Shown in pieces: positions 1-7,931 of a stretch of 10,477 nucleotides of DNA. The notes under the pieces are model-generated. The model ran no database searches. It was not told the origin of the DNA and worked only from the letters and a program-made list of their open reading frames with translations. The translations under genes and the position numbers were made by a program. Numbering within the stretch: the stretch's first letter is position 1; the number at the start of each line of letters is the position of its first letter. Where the stretch lies: NCBI GenBank assembly GCA_003118195.1, contig BEXV01000453.1, positions 72,783 to 83,259 of the forward strand, read 5' to 3'. The stretch is from Hemicentrotus pulcherrimus (Eukaryota; Echinodermata; Echinoidea; Camarodonta; Strongylocentrotidae).

Positions 1-22
1 GGGGGGGGGGGGGGGGGGGGGG
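1..22. repeat. Poly-G homopolymer at window edge
   Basis: The window opens with 22 consecutive G before ordinary AT-rich sequence. It may be a genuine poly(G/C) tract, like the C10 and C11 runs seen later, or a sequencing or contig-end artefact. The sequence alone cannot separate these. Confidence 0.9.
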
Positions 23-523
23 TTGTGTGTTGCACTAATTTATGCAATCTTAGACATTCTCTAAAGCCCTGTATAGACAAAATGCCTGAAACCATCTAAA
101 AGAATCACTCCAGCAAAAATATATGAGATGTTCATAAGGATCACATATCACACACAAATTTGGATAAAAATAATAGAAAAATATGTAGACTTTCATTGAT
201 AAAACTGTTTCATACGATGCTTGGTTTTATGGATGACAATCTATGAACGCCTACTTTGATTAATTATTATGCACAAACGTTATGTACAAACGTTAATTTT
301 CTAATGTTTTGCTAATATTATCGTTTATGTAGGCCGTATTTGTCAAACAGAAGTATTTGCATGTAGGTACTTGAAAGAAAAACAAAAAATACTGAATGCA
401 AATGCTCTTTTCTCTGCTATAAAAAGATTCCAACAAAATTTTGCAGCAAAACAATGTTTTAAATGGATCTATGTCTGCAGTTGCTTAATGTACATCACAC
501 AAGACAAGTGACACCACTTCCCA
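23..523. other. AT-rich non-coding stretch, no gene seen
   Basis: I see no open frame of note, RNA gene or transposon terminus here. The only local structure is the tandem 13-mer at 270-295, annotated separately, and a 13-nt near-palindrome TTTTGC-A-GCAAAA at 439-451 that is within chance expectation. Confidence 0.6.
270..295. repeat. Tandem 13-bp dimer
   Basis: Two abutting copies of TGYACAAACGTTA (270-282 and 283-295) differ at one base (C versus T at the third position). Each carries the palindrome AACGTT. It is either a small replication-slippage duplication or a paired protein-binding site. Confidence 0.8.
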
Positions 524-559
524 GTGAATCCAACAAATTTAAATCAATTTATCCTTCTA

Positions 560-835
560 TTTATCTTTCCGTCCCACGGTTCACCCATCCATTTGTCTGT
601 TTCCGTCTTCGCCCATTCCGACTCCCATAAGACCCAATTTCTTCACGTTTCTCTCCTGCAAACACCATTCATCAGCGCTTTTATGGTCCACGTCAGAAAC
701 GTTGACGGTAATCCGCACGATGGCGCCCAGGGGTACAACATGTCTCCCTCCCTCCCTCCCTCCAAGACACAGGGCGCTGGGGCATGCTCGGACTGCGACG
801 ACCGACCGCAACAACTCAGACTTGAGATTGGAGGC
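560..835. other. GC-richer patch without a supported gene
   Basis: Composition rises in GC relative to both flanks, and open frames exist on both strands (524-946 plus, 581-814 and 643-903 minus). The plus-frame product has no recognisable domain, and its middle is Ser/Pro-rich because it translates the CCCT repeat at 744-763. The overlap of frames on both strands follows from low stop-codon density in GC-rich DNA, not from coding. An unrecognised exon cannot be excluded. Confidence 0.4.
744..763. repeat. (CCCT)n microsatellite
   Basis: A 20-bp perfect CCCT tetranucleotide tract lies inside the GC-richer patch. Confidence 0.9.
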
Positions 836-946
836 TTTTTAATAAAACAGTTTTTGTTGATGAAGTTATCCTCACTAATAGACATTCTAGTGTTTATCTT
901 CACAAAAGCTAGTTCAATATTGGAATTGTGTTATCCTAAGGGTTAA

Positions 947-1743
947 GGACAACCATAGTTCCACTTCCTCGATTAAACAATGGATTGCATTTTTATACCG
1001 ACAAAACTCCATTCAGACATCATGAGGAGAGGCTTAAATCTTTAAAGGTTATTATTTTATTTTAAATATATTAATATACTGCTTTGAGATCATGACCACA
1101 AAATAGTAGATACCTTTTAATGTTTTATTTTATATTAAACATGAAAATATCATGAGAAGCAAGATATACAGCAAGAGTAAATAATCTTTGGATAAAGGAA
1201 TATAAAGCTATACTTGTTTTGTTTTTTTCAATCACAATTCTGTGAATAATTCCAAAATGAAGTAAAAAAAAACCTCCTTTGAATGAATACCCAGAGAATT
1301 TCACAACTCCAATTTTGTAGTATATTATAGGATAGAAATAAGCACAATTTGACCACAAGAAAAGACAAAAAATACAAAACCTTCCAAACATTACATTAGT
1401 ACACATTTCAAACTTCAAAGGAATGAATTCATTGATTGCACCAAGTTCATTAATAGACAGGAAATTGCATTTCTTCCCGATCTTGGCTGACAGCAAAATA
1501 AACTGTGTTACCCTTAAAAAATAGAACACCTCGAGTTCAGAAGGGTAAACGGGCGAGAATGGTGATTGCCAAGTAATTGCTTCTCATCTTGAGGCAATCA
1601 ATCAAATTAGGAAAATTAAAGATCTCCTAAATAATGAATTTATTATGGCACATATTCTTCACATTCTTATTAGATTAAAATAATTAGTGAATGAATGTTG
1701 GTCTTTAGGGAATCAAATGCCCTAGCCAAATGAAAGACTGAAG
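947..1743. other. AT-rich non-coding stretch
   Basis: This stretch is strongly AT-rich, with runs such as the A/T-only segment near 1055-1078. A minus-strand frame at 1125-1529 could encode 134 residues rich in Phe, Ile and Tyr. That composition is what random AT-rich DNA gives, its FFF run translates a poly-A stretch, and no family is recognisable. I do not call it a gene. Confidence 0.55.
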
Positions 1744-1808
1744 ATGCATCATCATTATCTAAGTTCATTAGTGCCTGTTATCTTAGTAAGAAGTACCTCT
1801 CTTGATCA

Positions 1809-1841
<33 letters not shown>

Positions 1842-1985
1842 TCCTCCCTGTCTTTCATGTTATCACACTCTTTCTCTCCATAATAATCTATTCCTGTCTC
1901 TCACTTTCTTCTTCTCTCTCCTCACAATTATCTCTATACCTAATCCCTTTATCTTTCTTTTCTTACTTTATTCTCTTTCCTAAAT
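1809..1985. repeat. C10-(TC)11 microsatellite and polypyrimidine tract
   Basis: A run of ten C (1809-1818) passes directly into eleven TC units (1819-1840), then into an imperfect CT/TTC-rich pyrimidine tract to about 1985. Plus-strand frames at 1744-1983 and 1802-2056 are translations of this tract (Ser/Leu repeats) and are not genes. Long homopurine-homopyrimidine mirror tracts of this kind can adopt triplex (H-DNA) structure. Confidence 0.9.
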
Positions 1986-2390
1986 CTTTAGTTACAAATA
2001 AGCTCATACATAACAAAATCAACATGATACCATATCAAACACACACTTTTACATGATACTATAGTCTGTCAAGGACAAGTCTGTAATTCAAGACTATTCC
2101 CCACCCTCCTGACCCCAAACTACAAGCTAGGTCATTGAACCTTGCCGTATATCCCGCTATTATTTCTATTTTTCACCATCCTCCTTGTCCGAGCTCCACC
2201 GCCGCCGGAAACAGGCTTTCAAGGGCAGGTGACAGGCAAAGTGTGAAGTAGAGCCACTTAACCCGGACCATGAAATTTGAATACCGTAAGCAACTCAAAT
2301 ACAAGAAGATCCCCTTTATTGAATCGCACAGAGGATGCCATGTAAAGTGAAGGAGTTAGTTTCCCCCCTCACTGAAACGCACCACCTATA
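1986..2390. other. Non-coding stretch, nothing assigned
   Basis: Apart from a small GC-richer stretch around 2185-2245 containing CCGCCGCCGG, I see no gene, repeat array or RNA structure here. Confidence 0.5.
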
Positions 2391-2410
2391 ACATATGTGA
2401 TAGCGGATAA

Positions 2411-2640
2411 TAGTTTGATATCTAAGGATGATGGTCATGAAACATAAGCCGTGAAAGTTGGTATTGGGTATCAGGATGCATTCCCTGTACCTGGGGAGGG
2501 GAGTGGTGGGTATATAAAAGAGGGGAACATTGGGGACCAATGCATCGGAGCAGGGGGGTAATTGATACCAGGAAGTGGTGTGGAGAGGGGTACATGAAAC
2601 ATGACATGGTAGAGGAACAGGTTGATATCTTATGAAGATG
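2411..2640. repeat. G-rich segment with degenerate internal repeats
   Basis: Short motifs recur within about 230 bp. TTGATATCT occurs at 2415-2423 and 2622-2630. CATGAAACAT occurs at 2435-2444 and 2593-2602. A related GGTATTG-GGTATCAGGA / GGTAATTGATACCAGGA pair lies near 2459 and 2555. Between them are GGGG runs at 2493-2501, 2508-2510, 2522-2525 and 2532-2535. This may be a decayed minisatellite or a segmental duplication. A 120-codon minus-strand frame (2316-2678) across it has no recognisable domain and is not called. Confidence 0.45.
2511..2520 (+). promoter_or_regulatory. TATA-box-like sequence in G-rich context
   Basis: TATATAAAAG matches the eukaryotic TATA consensus and sits between G-rich flanks, as in many TATA core promoters. 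No clear initiator is seen 25-35 bp downstream, and no convincing downstream coding exon follows. In an AT-rich genome such matches are common, so this is only a candidate. Confidence 0.2.
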
Positions 2641-2891
2641 ATTGTGATGGTGAAATGGAACCCAGTGTCATATGGCAATTTCCCTTCCAGCCATCTTTAC
2701 AGTAATTAAGTCTATGAATGCATGCCAATCACTCCCTTGTATAATGCTGTCAAGTCTCATCTTTGATGGGCGGCTTCACGGATCCTTTACTTTATACCAA
2801 CACAGATTTTTAAAGTAATGGTAAAAAGACACCCTTTGGGAAGGATTTCCTGGCTTCTCTCAGTCTAATAGTCTTTTTTAGGCTCAACTAA

Positions 2892-3045
2892 AAAAGCTCA
2901 ACTCAACGTTAATATGGTTCAGAGGAAGAAGGGTGATAACCCATAGACTTAACACACAGCTAATGCCCATCTGGCTTTCAACAGATGAAATATTGGAAGC
3001 AGTCGAGCATGCACAATCTCTTTTTAACAAACTTGACTGATCTTC
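2892..3045. repeat. Direct duplication, copy A
   Basis: This is the first of two near-identical copies, the other being 3173-3322. The first 111 bp (2892-3002 against 3173-3283) differ at one base (G2987 versus T3268). The remainder has a few substitutions and a 4-bp length difference, then realigns through TCTCTTTTTAACAAACTTG. Similarity ends abruptly at 3045, where copy A runs into a foldback element. Divergence at this level fits two alleles of one locus better than an old repeat. Confidence 0.9.
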
Positions 3046-3053
3046 ATACCCCC

Positions 3054-3171
3054 TGTCCACACACAACATTTTTCGTGATTAGGCGTGATTAACTATACCA
3101 TTTCGCGATAGCGATACCGTTTCTCAATAGTTTTACGATGTAATATGTAGGTGTGGACGCTCACTAACGAT
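3054..3171. mobile_element. Short foldback, MITE-like insertion (probably truncated)
   Basis: The segment begins TGTCCACACACAACAT (3054-3069), and an imperfect reverse complement, ATGTAGGTGTGGACGC, lies at 3145-3160. The perfect core is GTCCACAC / GTGTGGAC. The inside carries CGTGATTA twice (3074-3081 and 3084-3091) and the near-palindrome TCGCGATAGCGATA. There is no open frame, so any transposition would depend on enzymes elsewhere. The N at 3172 comes a few bases after the right arm, so target-site duplications cannot be read. Copy B of the flanking duplication lacks this segment at the equivalent position, which supports an insertion. The superfamily is not assignable. Confidence 0.5.
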
Positions 3172-3172
3172 N
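3172..3172. other. Single N, likely contig junction
   Basis: One undetermined base separates the foldback element from the start of copy B. With the duplication on both sides, it is most simply a placeholder at a join between two overlapping contigs. Confidence 0.7.
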
Positions 3173-3322
3173 AAAAGCTCAACTCAACGTTAATATGGTT
3201 CAGAGGAAGAAGGGTGATAACCCATAGACTTAACACACAGCTAATGCCCATCTGGCTTTCAACAGATTAAATATTGGAAGCAGAGGAGTATCGTCTCTTT
3301 TTAACAAACTTGACTAATCTTC
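3173..3322. repeat. Direct duplication, copy B (without the insertion)
   Basis: This is the second copy of 2892-3045. It starts exactly after the N and continues past position 3322 into GAAGCAAGTCC without the foldback element. It probably represents the empty allele of the same locus. Confidence 0.9.
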
Positions 3323-3900
3323 GAAGCAAGTCCTGAAAAGATTTAAGAGGATAATGGCCTTGGTACAGTGAAATCAATAGCTAACATCTCTTTGAAATAA
3401 TTCCTTTAAACATTTTTCATCAGAAAAGAGCATTTAGTAGAACTGTGCTCCAAGCCTCCAACAAATTCTTACCATGACCAAATTATGTCCTCTCTAGGTG
3501 GTGAAGGGAATGTATGCATTCCTTGTGAAAGAAACAAAAAAATCTGATTTCAAGATTCTCTGTAGAAAACAGGAAAATATTGAACCTGAATACTGATCAC
3601 CCGAATTCAGCCTGCACAAACACGAAGTAGTCAATATTAGATGTCACCGTCTCCATGAAATATTTCCATCAGTCCTGGCTTGAACATCCTGCCCTTCTTC
3701 TGAGGGCGTCCAACTTGTAACTATCAGGTGTCAGCCCTCTTCCCTTCGGATGTAAGTGCCCGCTTTATTTTAAGCATGGTTTGTGAGAGGAAATAAGATA
3801 CAGTGTTTCCAGGGAAGTCTATATGGTCGAAAAAATGGCATTAATAATAATTTGGTGGGATTGAATTCCTGCAGTAGGCGTAACTGCGTTTATTGCGAGA
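3323..3900. other. Non-coding stretch, nothing assigned
   Basis: Base composition is mixed, with a somewhat GC-richer part at about 3690-3760. I find no open frame of interest, RNA gene or repeat array. Confidence 0.5.
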
Positions 3901-3999
3901 GGATTGTGTTTGCTTAGAAGCAAAGTTATAAGCTGACATAATCAAGTTGTGTTGCCCTTCTCCGGGCAAGTCTGCTGGCGAGTAATTATTCAGGATTAA
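3901..3999. repeat. Diverged motif block, copy 1
   Basis: The ordered motifs are GGATT (3901), CTTAGAAG (3913-3920), GTTATAAG (3925-3932), GGGCAAG (3964-3970) and AATTATTCAGGATTAA (3984-3999). The same order recurs at 4213-4301 with different spacers. GGATTA is the K50 homeodomain (Otx/Bicoid-type) core, so a duplicated cis-regulatory block is possible. Confidence 0.5.
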
Positions 4000-4090
4000 T
4001 ATTTAGAGGGAATGTTTCTAATGGGGTCCAGAAACACGATCCTCTCGATCAATCATGTTTTCCACTTGTAACTGTATATAGGGGGCTGCC

Positions 4091-4106
4091 CAGCTGAGAT
4101 GCAAAT
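4091..4106 (+). promoter_or_regulatory. E-box (CAGCTG) plus octamer (ATGCAAAT)
   Basis: CAGCTG at 4091-4096 is a bHLH E-box. Three bases later, ATGCAAAT at 4099-4106 is the exact POU-domain octamer. It lies between the two diverged motif blocks. The motif identities are established, but occupancy is inference. Confidence 0.3.
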
Positions 4107-4212
4107 CAAAAAAAAATCTATTTGGGAATCTCTCCTTTCATTGACTCCTTCTTTTACAATGACAAAAACTTGGGACTGCCCTTTTCCAAGTTTTTAATTT
4201 TCAGGAAAAAAT

Positions 4213-4301
4213 GGATTAACTCAGAAGAGGGCATGATGTTATAAGTTAGTCATGTTAGCTAATCTGTGGCAACGCTTTGGGCAAGAAATTATCAGGATTA
4301 A
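4213..4301. repeat. Diverged motif block, copy 2
   Basis: The block contains GGATT (4213-4217), CTCAGAAG (4220-4227), GTTATAAG (4238-4245), GGGCAAG (4279-4285) and AATTATCAGGATTAA (4287-4301), in the same order and orientation as at 3901-3999. The GTTATAAG-to-GGGCAAG distance is nearly kept (39 versus 41), while the last gap differs by about 14 bases. Confidence 0.5.
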
Positions 4302-5204
4302 AGTAATTCACAGCTAAAACAAAGGAATAAGGAGTGCTGACAAAGCAGCAAGAGCTATCCCTCTGAAGTTTTATTCAATTTTGTTCAGTTTTAACCTTTT
4401 GGGAATTTCTGTTGCATTCTAATTGGGACGACCATTGTTATTTTTATTATATTGCTTTTGTATTTAGATGATGGTATTATAATATTGTAAATACCTGATT
4501 CTTTGTAAAACATACAATATCAGCAGTGTTAATGCAGCTAGTGAATCAATCGGGAAACATCTGAATTAAGCCTAAGAGGCCGAGACATTCTTAAATGATT
4601 GGAATACAAACAAAGCTGGAATAAAAATCCCAGAGGAGACATGTTGAATACAAGAAAGCTATCATGAAAAACAAGAAATACAGAGCTGACATGAAACACC
4701 AACAATACACTCAATCAAAACCCTTTTCATAAGTCACCCAGTGCTCTCCTGTAAGAATTGGTGCAAACATACTGGTGTAAATATTTTGGAAGCTACCAAT
4801 ATTCAACCAAGCTTTAGAGAATGAGAAAATACTCAAGTCAATTTGCTGTTTGTTTACAATTCCTCGGCTTTTGAAGGAGCATGCTCCACTCCCCTTTAAA
4901 AGCACTGATTATCTTCATTGTCAAACTACCCAAAATATCCCAACTCCTTCTTTCGCCCCAATCCCTTAGGTTCATTCAGTATTATTACCCCCTCGCTCTT
5001 TAAAGAGATTAAAGAGATCTTGGCAAAGTGTAAAAGTAAAGCAAATCAACCATCCAGCTCTAATTCTAACAAAAAGTGAATTTGAAAACAACTGTATTTT
5101 TGGCTGGAGTGTTCTGCTTTTAGCTCAAACATGAAAAGGAAAGAAAAAATAACTTTCTTGTCTCCATTCATATACATGTATTGCTGAAGTACTTGCTTCC
5201 TCAA
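4302..5204. other. AT-rich non-coding stretch
   Basis: No gene is supported. The only local structure is at 4996-5017: the 12-bp palindrome CTCTTTAAAGAG overlaps two tandem copies of TTAAAGAGA (5000-5008 and 5009-5017). Confidence 0.5.
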
Positions 5205-5211
5205 GTTGTTT

Positions 5212-5223
5212 TTGTTGTTGTTG
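5212..5223. repeat. Short (TTG)4 tract
   Basis: Four TTG units lie within a longer T/G-rich stretch (about 5205-5244). Confidence 0.7.
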
Positions 5224-5357
5224 TTTTATTCTTATTATTGTTGGTGTGCAATCCAAAATACTGGGGTACATTCTGTTTCAGTGTAGGTCTAAATCCGGGA
5301 TTTATACTCTCAGGGTTCCAGAGAGAGAACATGTCAAAAGTAAAAGTTTAACTCCTG

Positions 5358-5383
5358 CCCCCCCCCCCAACAAAAAAGGGGGG
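5358..5383. repeat. C11 run and G6 run in inverted arrangement
   Basis: Eleven C (5358-5368) are followed by an A-rich spacer and six G (5378-5383), so the two runs can pair. Overlapping frames on both strands (5246-5500 plus, 5302-5523 minus) pass through this low-complexity sequence and are not called as genes. Confidence 0.75.
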
Positions 5384-5561
5384 ACCTGCATACAAAACCT
5401 TAAAAATTGCAATTCTGAGTCCCTGTTAAAAAATGTATTAGGTGGAGCCATATCCCAATGTATCCTGATCATTATATCTAAATATTCAAATGGAACATAA
5501 TCATTTTTCCTGCAGTCTTTCAAGATAGAAGTCTATACTTGGAATGTGAACTTTCATTGGC

Positions 5562-5647
5562 TGGTTTGGTTACCCAAACCATCCCACAAAGAAGAGAGAG
5601 AGGTTAGATTGATTGTTTCAAACAATCTACTCTGACTTTTGTGGGAT
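5562..5647. other. Two adjacent hairpins
   Basis: Hairpin 1 is TGGTTTGG (5562-5569), a 4-nt loop, and CCAAACCA (5574-5581). Hairpin 2 begins on the same base: ATCCCACAAA (5581-5590) pairs with TTTGTGGGAT (5638-5647). An inner stem forms from TAGATTG (5605-5611) with CAATCTA (5623-5629), or in another register from GATTGTTT with AAACAATC (5611-5627). An asymmetric internal loop separates the outer and inner stems of hairpin 2, so it is not an ideal pre-miRNA. A MITE-like foldback or a small structured RNA are both possible. Confidence 0.5.
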
Positions 5648-5743
5648 AATCCTCAAAAAATTATGATGGGTCGAAACAACAGTGGATATGACATGTTTCC
5701 AATCACCACTTTTCTGCTTCAAGACCTTTCCTGAACTTGCCTT

Positions 5744-5756
5744 TGACCTTTGACCT
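5744..5756 (-). promoter_or_regulatory. Perfect DR1 nuclear-receptor motif
   Basis: TGACCT-T-TGACCT reads on the minus strand as AGGTCA-A-AGGTCA, the consensus DR1 bound by HNF4, RXR heterodimers and COUP-TF. Repeats of the TGACCTTTGACC kind may also be spread through marine invertebrate genomes as part of dispersed repeats, so a perfect match is not proof of function. Confidence 0.35.
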
Positions 5757-6231
5757 CTTGGCTAATATATCTTGGTCTGTTGATTGGTCAGTGGCCGGGG
5801 TCACTGGACATGATATCAGAATGGTAGACACAAAGGAATGGAATCCTAGCAGCGACTGTCAAATCTCACTCATTAGATTTGGAAATGGCCCCAGAGTAGA
5901 ATATTTCACAATAAGACTTTCACCTTACAATCAAGAGTAGAATTCAGCAGCAATTTTTTATGGGCTAGCCATGGGATGAAAGATGTGTCTGGCTTGATAA
6001 ATCTGTTGGTATCTTTTTTCCTTATAGTTGGTTTCCATTCATTTATCATCAATCCCTATGGAATATCTGCATTCCATCAAATCTTTTCCTTCATCAAAAT
6101 TTTGTTCCAACCACTGGAAGTATATGGGCCACCACTAAAAGACTGAATATGAAGTATCCAAACTCGTTTGATTTAGTTTGATGTTTGAAATGACTAAGAG
6201 CAATAATAATAAAGCCAACGAGAACTACTGA
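5757..6231. other. Non-coding stretch, nothing assigned
   Basis: A 67-codon plus frame at 5737-5940 has fairly ordinary amino-acid composition, but it has no recognisable domain and its first codons lie over the DR1 motif. I do not call it. Nothing else is seen. Confidence 0.45.
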
Positions 6232-6243
6232 TGTACATGTACA
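6232..6243. repeat. TGTACATGTACA palindrome
   Basis: A 12-bp perfect palindrome of the TACATGTA class, related to the one at 8332-8345. Confidence 0.8.
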
Positions 6244-6280
6244 ATGCTCATTTCATCTTAAGGCTATCATCCACACTGCA

Positions 6281-6309
6281 CCCACCCACCCACCCANAAA
6301 AAAAAAAAA
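6281..6309. repeat. (CCCA)4, N, then A12
   Basis: Four CCCA units (6281-6296) are followed by an N at 6297 and twelve A (6298-6309). The abrupt change of repeat class at an N suggests a sequencing stall or contig join inside low-complexity DNA. Confidence 0.85.
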
Positions 6310-7160
6310 TCCTGTTGCACAACCACACTGTAGGACAAATAACTTTATTGGCCTAATTACTTAATTTACTGAAGTACACCAAAGTCAAAGCCAGTCCAAG
6401 GTAAACATTTTCTAAAAACCCAACTCTATTTCGGCTAAGAGGACAAAGAAGTTTAATCTTCTGCACTTTCCAAAATCTTTATTTACAAATCGGAAGCCTG
6501 TTAACCATGAACCTAATTACAAAACCGGTCTTTATACCCCATCCTCCCATGATCTCCAATTAGTCTTTGTTTGAAGACTATGACTGAAATTTGCAGATAT
6601 TGCTGTAGTCGATTATGTAGACGTGTCCCTATGAAAAAGTTAACATGTATCTACCATCAATGATCAAGCAAGGGTATTATGTACATTTACTTCAATGCAG
6701 GTTATCAAAATCATTACAACCCTTTTTCATATTTTATGCATTTTAGTCACTTTTATGATCTATAATGATTTTCCAGACTTTCTTATATAAGATTGCTCAT
6801 ATTTTTAGCAATGGAACACTGGTTCATCATACTCCTTCAAGTCGGTTCAATGAGAAGACGACTATAATGCCCTGTGCTTCTGATTCCAGTTTTCAAATGT
6901 ACATTAACATTGTAAGCCCTACAACATATAAAAACATAAATAAATATTAGGATTTTTATGAAAAGTTGAATACCATCCCTAAAACAGGTGGTGCCTGAAA
7001 ACTTTGGTAAGATGGATTCAACAAAAAATTCAATTTATCATACAAAATGTACATAAACATGAACATTTCTATGTCCTATGAATGTGAAATAATATCGTAC
7101 CCATCTCCCGTCAATCACCTGCACAGAGCAGCATGAATCGGTAGACTACCAGGTAGTCCT
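6310..7160. other. AT-rich non-coding stretch
   Basis: No open frame of note (the 61-codon frame at 6765-6950 is unrecognised), no RNA gene and no clear repeat boundary. Confidence 0.5.
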
Positions 7161-7164
7161 TTAT

Positions 7165-7355
7165 CCCCCTTCCCCCTCCCTAAGAAGCAGACAATAAAAG
7201 TTTTGAGGCTTCTTTACACGTGACCTTCCGAGTAGTTGGAGCCTGGTCTCTAAAAGGGTAGGTTAATCTTGACCGCAGGGTCAGTCCTCCCCCTTCTCTC
7301 TTTAGACATGGTGGAGACACACTTGTTTTACTGGGGGAGGGGAAAGAGAGGGGGG
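7165..7355. other. Polypyrimidine/polypurine runs able to pair
   Basis: Pyrimidine runs occur at 7165-7180 and 7289-7303, and a purine run (G5-A-G4-AAAGAGA-G6) at 7333-7355. CCCCC-TT-CTCTCTTT (7289-7303) can pair with AAAGAGAG-GGGGG (7343-7355), a 13-bp stem with a 2-nt bulge. The purine run has only three G tracts, one short of a canonical quadruplex. The 61-codon minus frame at 7180-7365 is unrecognised. Confidence 0.45.
7217..7222. promoter_or_regulatory. CACGTG E-box
   Basis: CACGTG is the canonical USF/Myc/MITF-type E-box, here in the context TACACGTGACC. A six-base site alone is weak evidence. Confidence 0.2.
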
Positions 7356-7363
7356 AAATGGCC

Positions 7364-7618
7364 ATGCGATTTCCAAGATTTCTTTTCCGGTTTCAGAACA
7401 CTTGCACGGAATACTAGACATTGGTAAAAAGCTTCCAACTCTTTCATCTTGTGGTTTCCTGTTTGTCTTTTGCAGGTTTTTTCTTTGTTATTGTATAATA
7501 CTTTTTTGCCAACAAAAAAAAGTTTACAAGTTTGTCATAGAGTTAATCAAGACTGGTAATTTTTGAAAACCATAGTGTTGCACAACCAATCCTCCAATCA
7601 ATTATTGCTGCCCATTTT
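7364..7618. other. T-rich non-coding stretch
   Basis: Contains T- and A-runs. No gene or structured element is seen. Confidence 0.5.
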
Positions 7619-7817
7619 TTGTGCAAAATTGCAAGTATGGCAAGTGAGTGGCCGTGCAGAGAGGCAGAGAAGGCAACCAAAGTGTTAGGCAATGTTGAAA
7701 TGGAACAAATGTCGCTTTCATGTCCTTTATCCCTTTCAAACGTTAACCAACCACCAGCCTGTCAAAGACACTTCCGATTCTGTTCTCTGCAGCCCTGCAG
7801 TGGAGATCACCCAGTGG

Positions 7818-7850
7818 CACTTGACAGGTTTCCCTCACATATGTCAAGTG
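7818..7850. promoter_or_regulatory. Inverted pair of TCAAGTG sites
   Basis: CACTTGACA (7818-7826) and TGTCAAGTG (7842-7850) form a perfect 9-bp inverted repeat with a 15-nt spacer. TCAAGTG is the known NK2-class homeodomain (Vnd/Nkx2) core, so this could be a paired NK2 site. Binding is inference. Confidence 0.3.
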
Positions 7851-7902
7851 TTTGGATTAACCCATCTTCCTTCATTGTTGGAAGATACCGGTTTGTCTCC
7901 AG

Positions 7903-7931
7903 CATGTCTGAGACTGTTTGGTCTCAGCGTG
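7903..7931. other. Small hairpin
   Basis: CTGAGAC (7908-7914), a 6-nt loop and GTCTCAG (7921-7927) form a perfect stem. It extends by CATG/CGTG with one bulged T and one G-U pair. Confidence 0.5.

Noticed and set aside
524..946. 140-codon plus-strand frame
   Set aside because: It overlaps open frames on the other strand, contains a translated CCCT repeat and matches no family I know.
1125..1529. 134-codon minus-strand frame
   Set aside because: It is rich in Phe/Ile/Tyr as expected of AT-rich DNA, includes a poly-A-derived Phe run and has no recognisable domain. It is close to chance length for a window of this composition.
1744..2056. Ser/Leu-rich plus-strand frames
   Set aside because: They are translations of the TC microsatellite and pyrimidine tract.
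2231..2243. GACAGGCAAAGTG shared with 9351-9363
   Set aside because: About one 13-nt match is expected by chance between positions of a 10-kb window, and the flanks do not extend it.
2316..2678. 120-codon minus-strand frame
   Set aside because: It translates a G-rich degenerate repeat segment, and its repeated Arg-Tyr-Gln-type pieces follow from the DNA repeats.
6313..6325. TGTTGCACAACCA shared with 7576-7588
   Set aside because: The 13-nt match has a self-complementary core and unrelated flanks, so it is within chance expectation.
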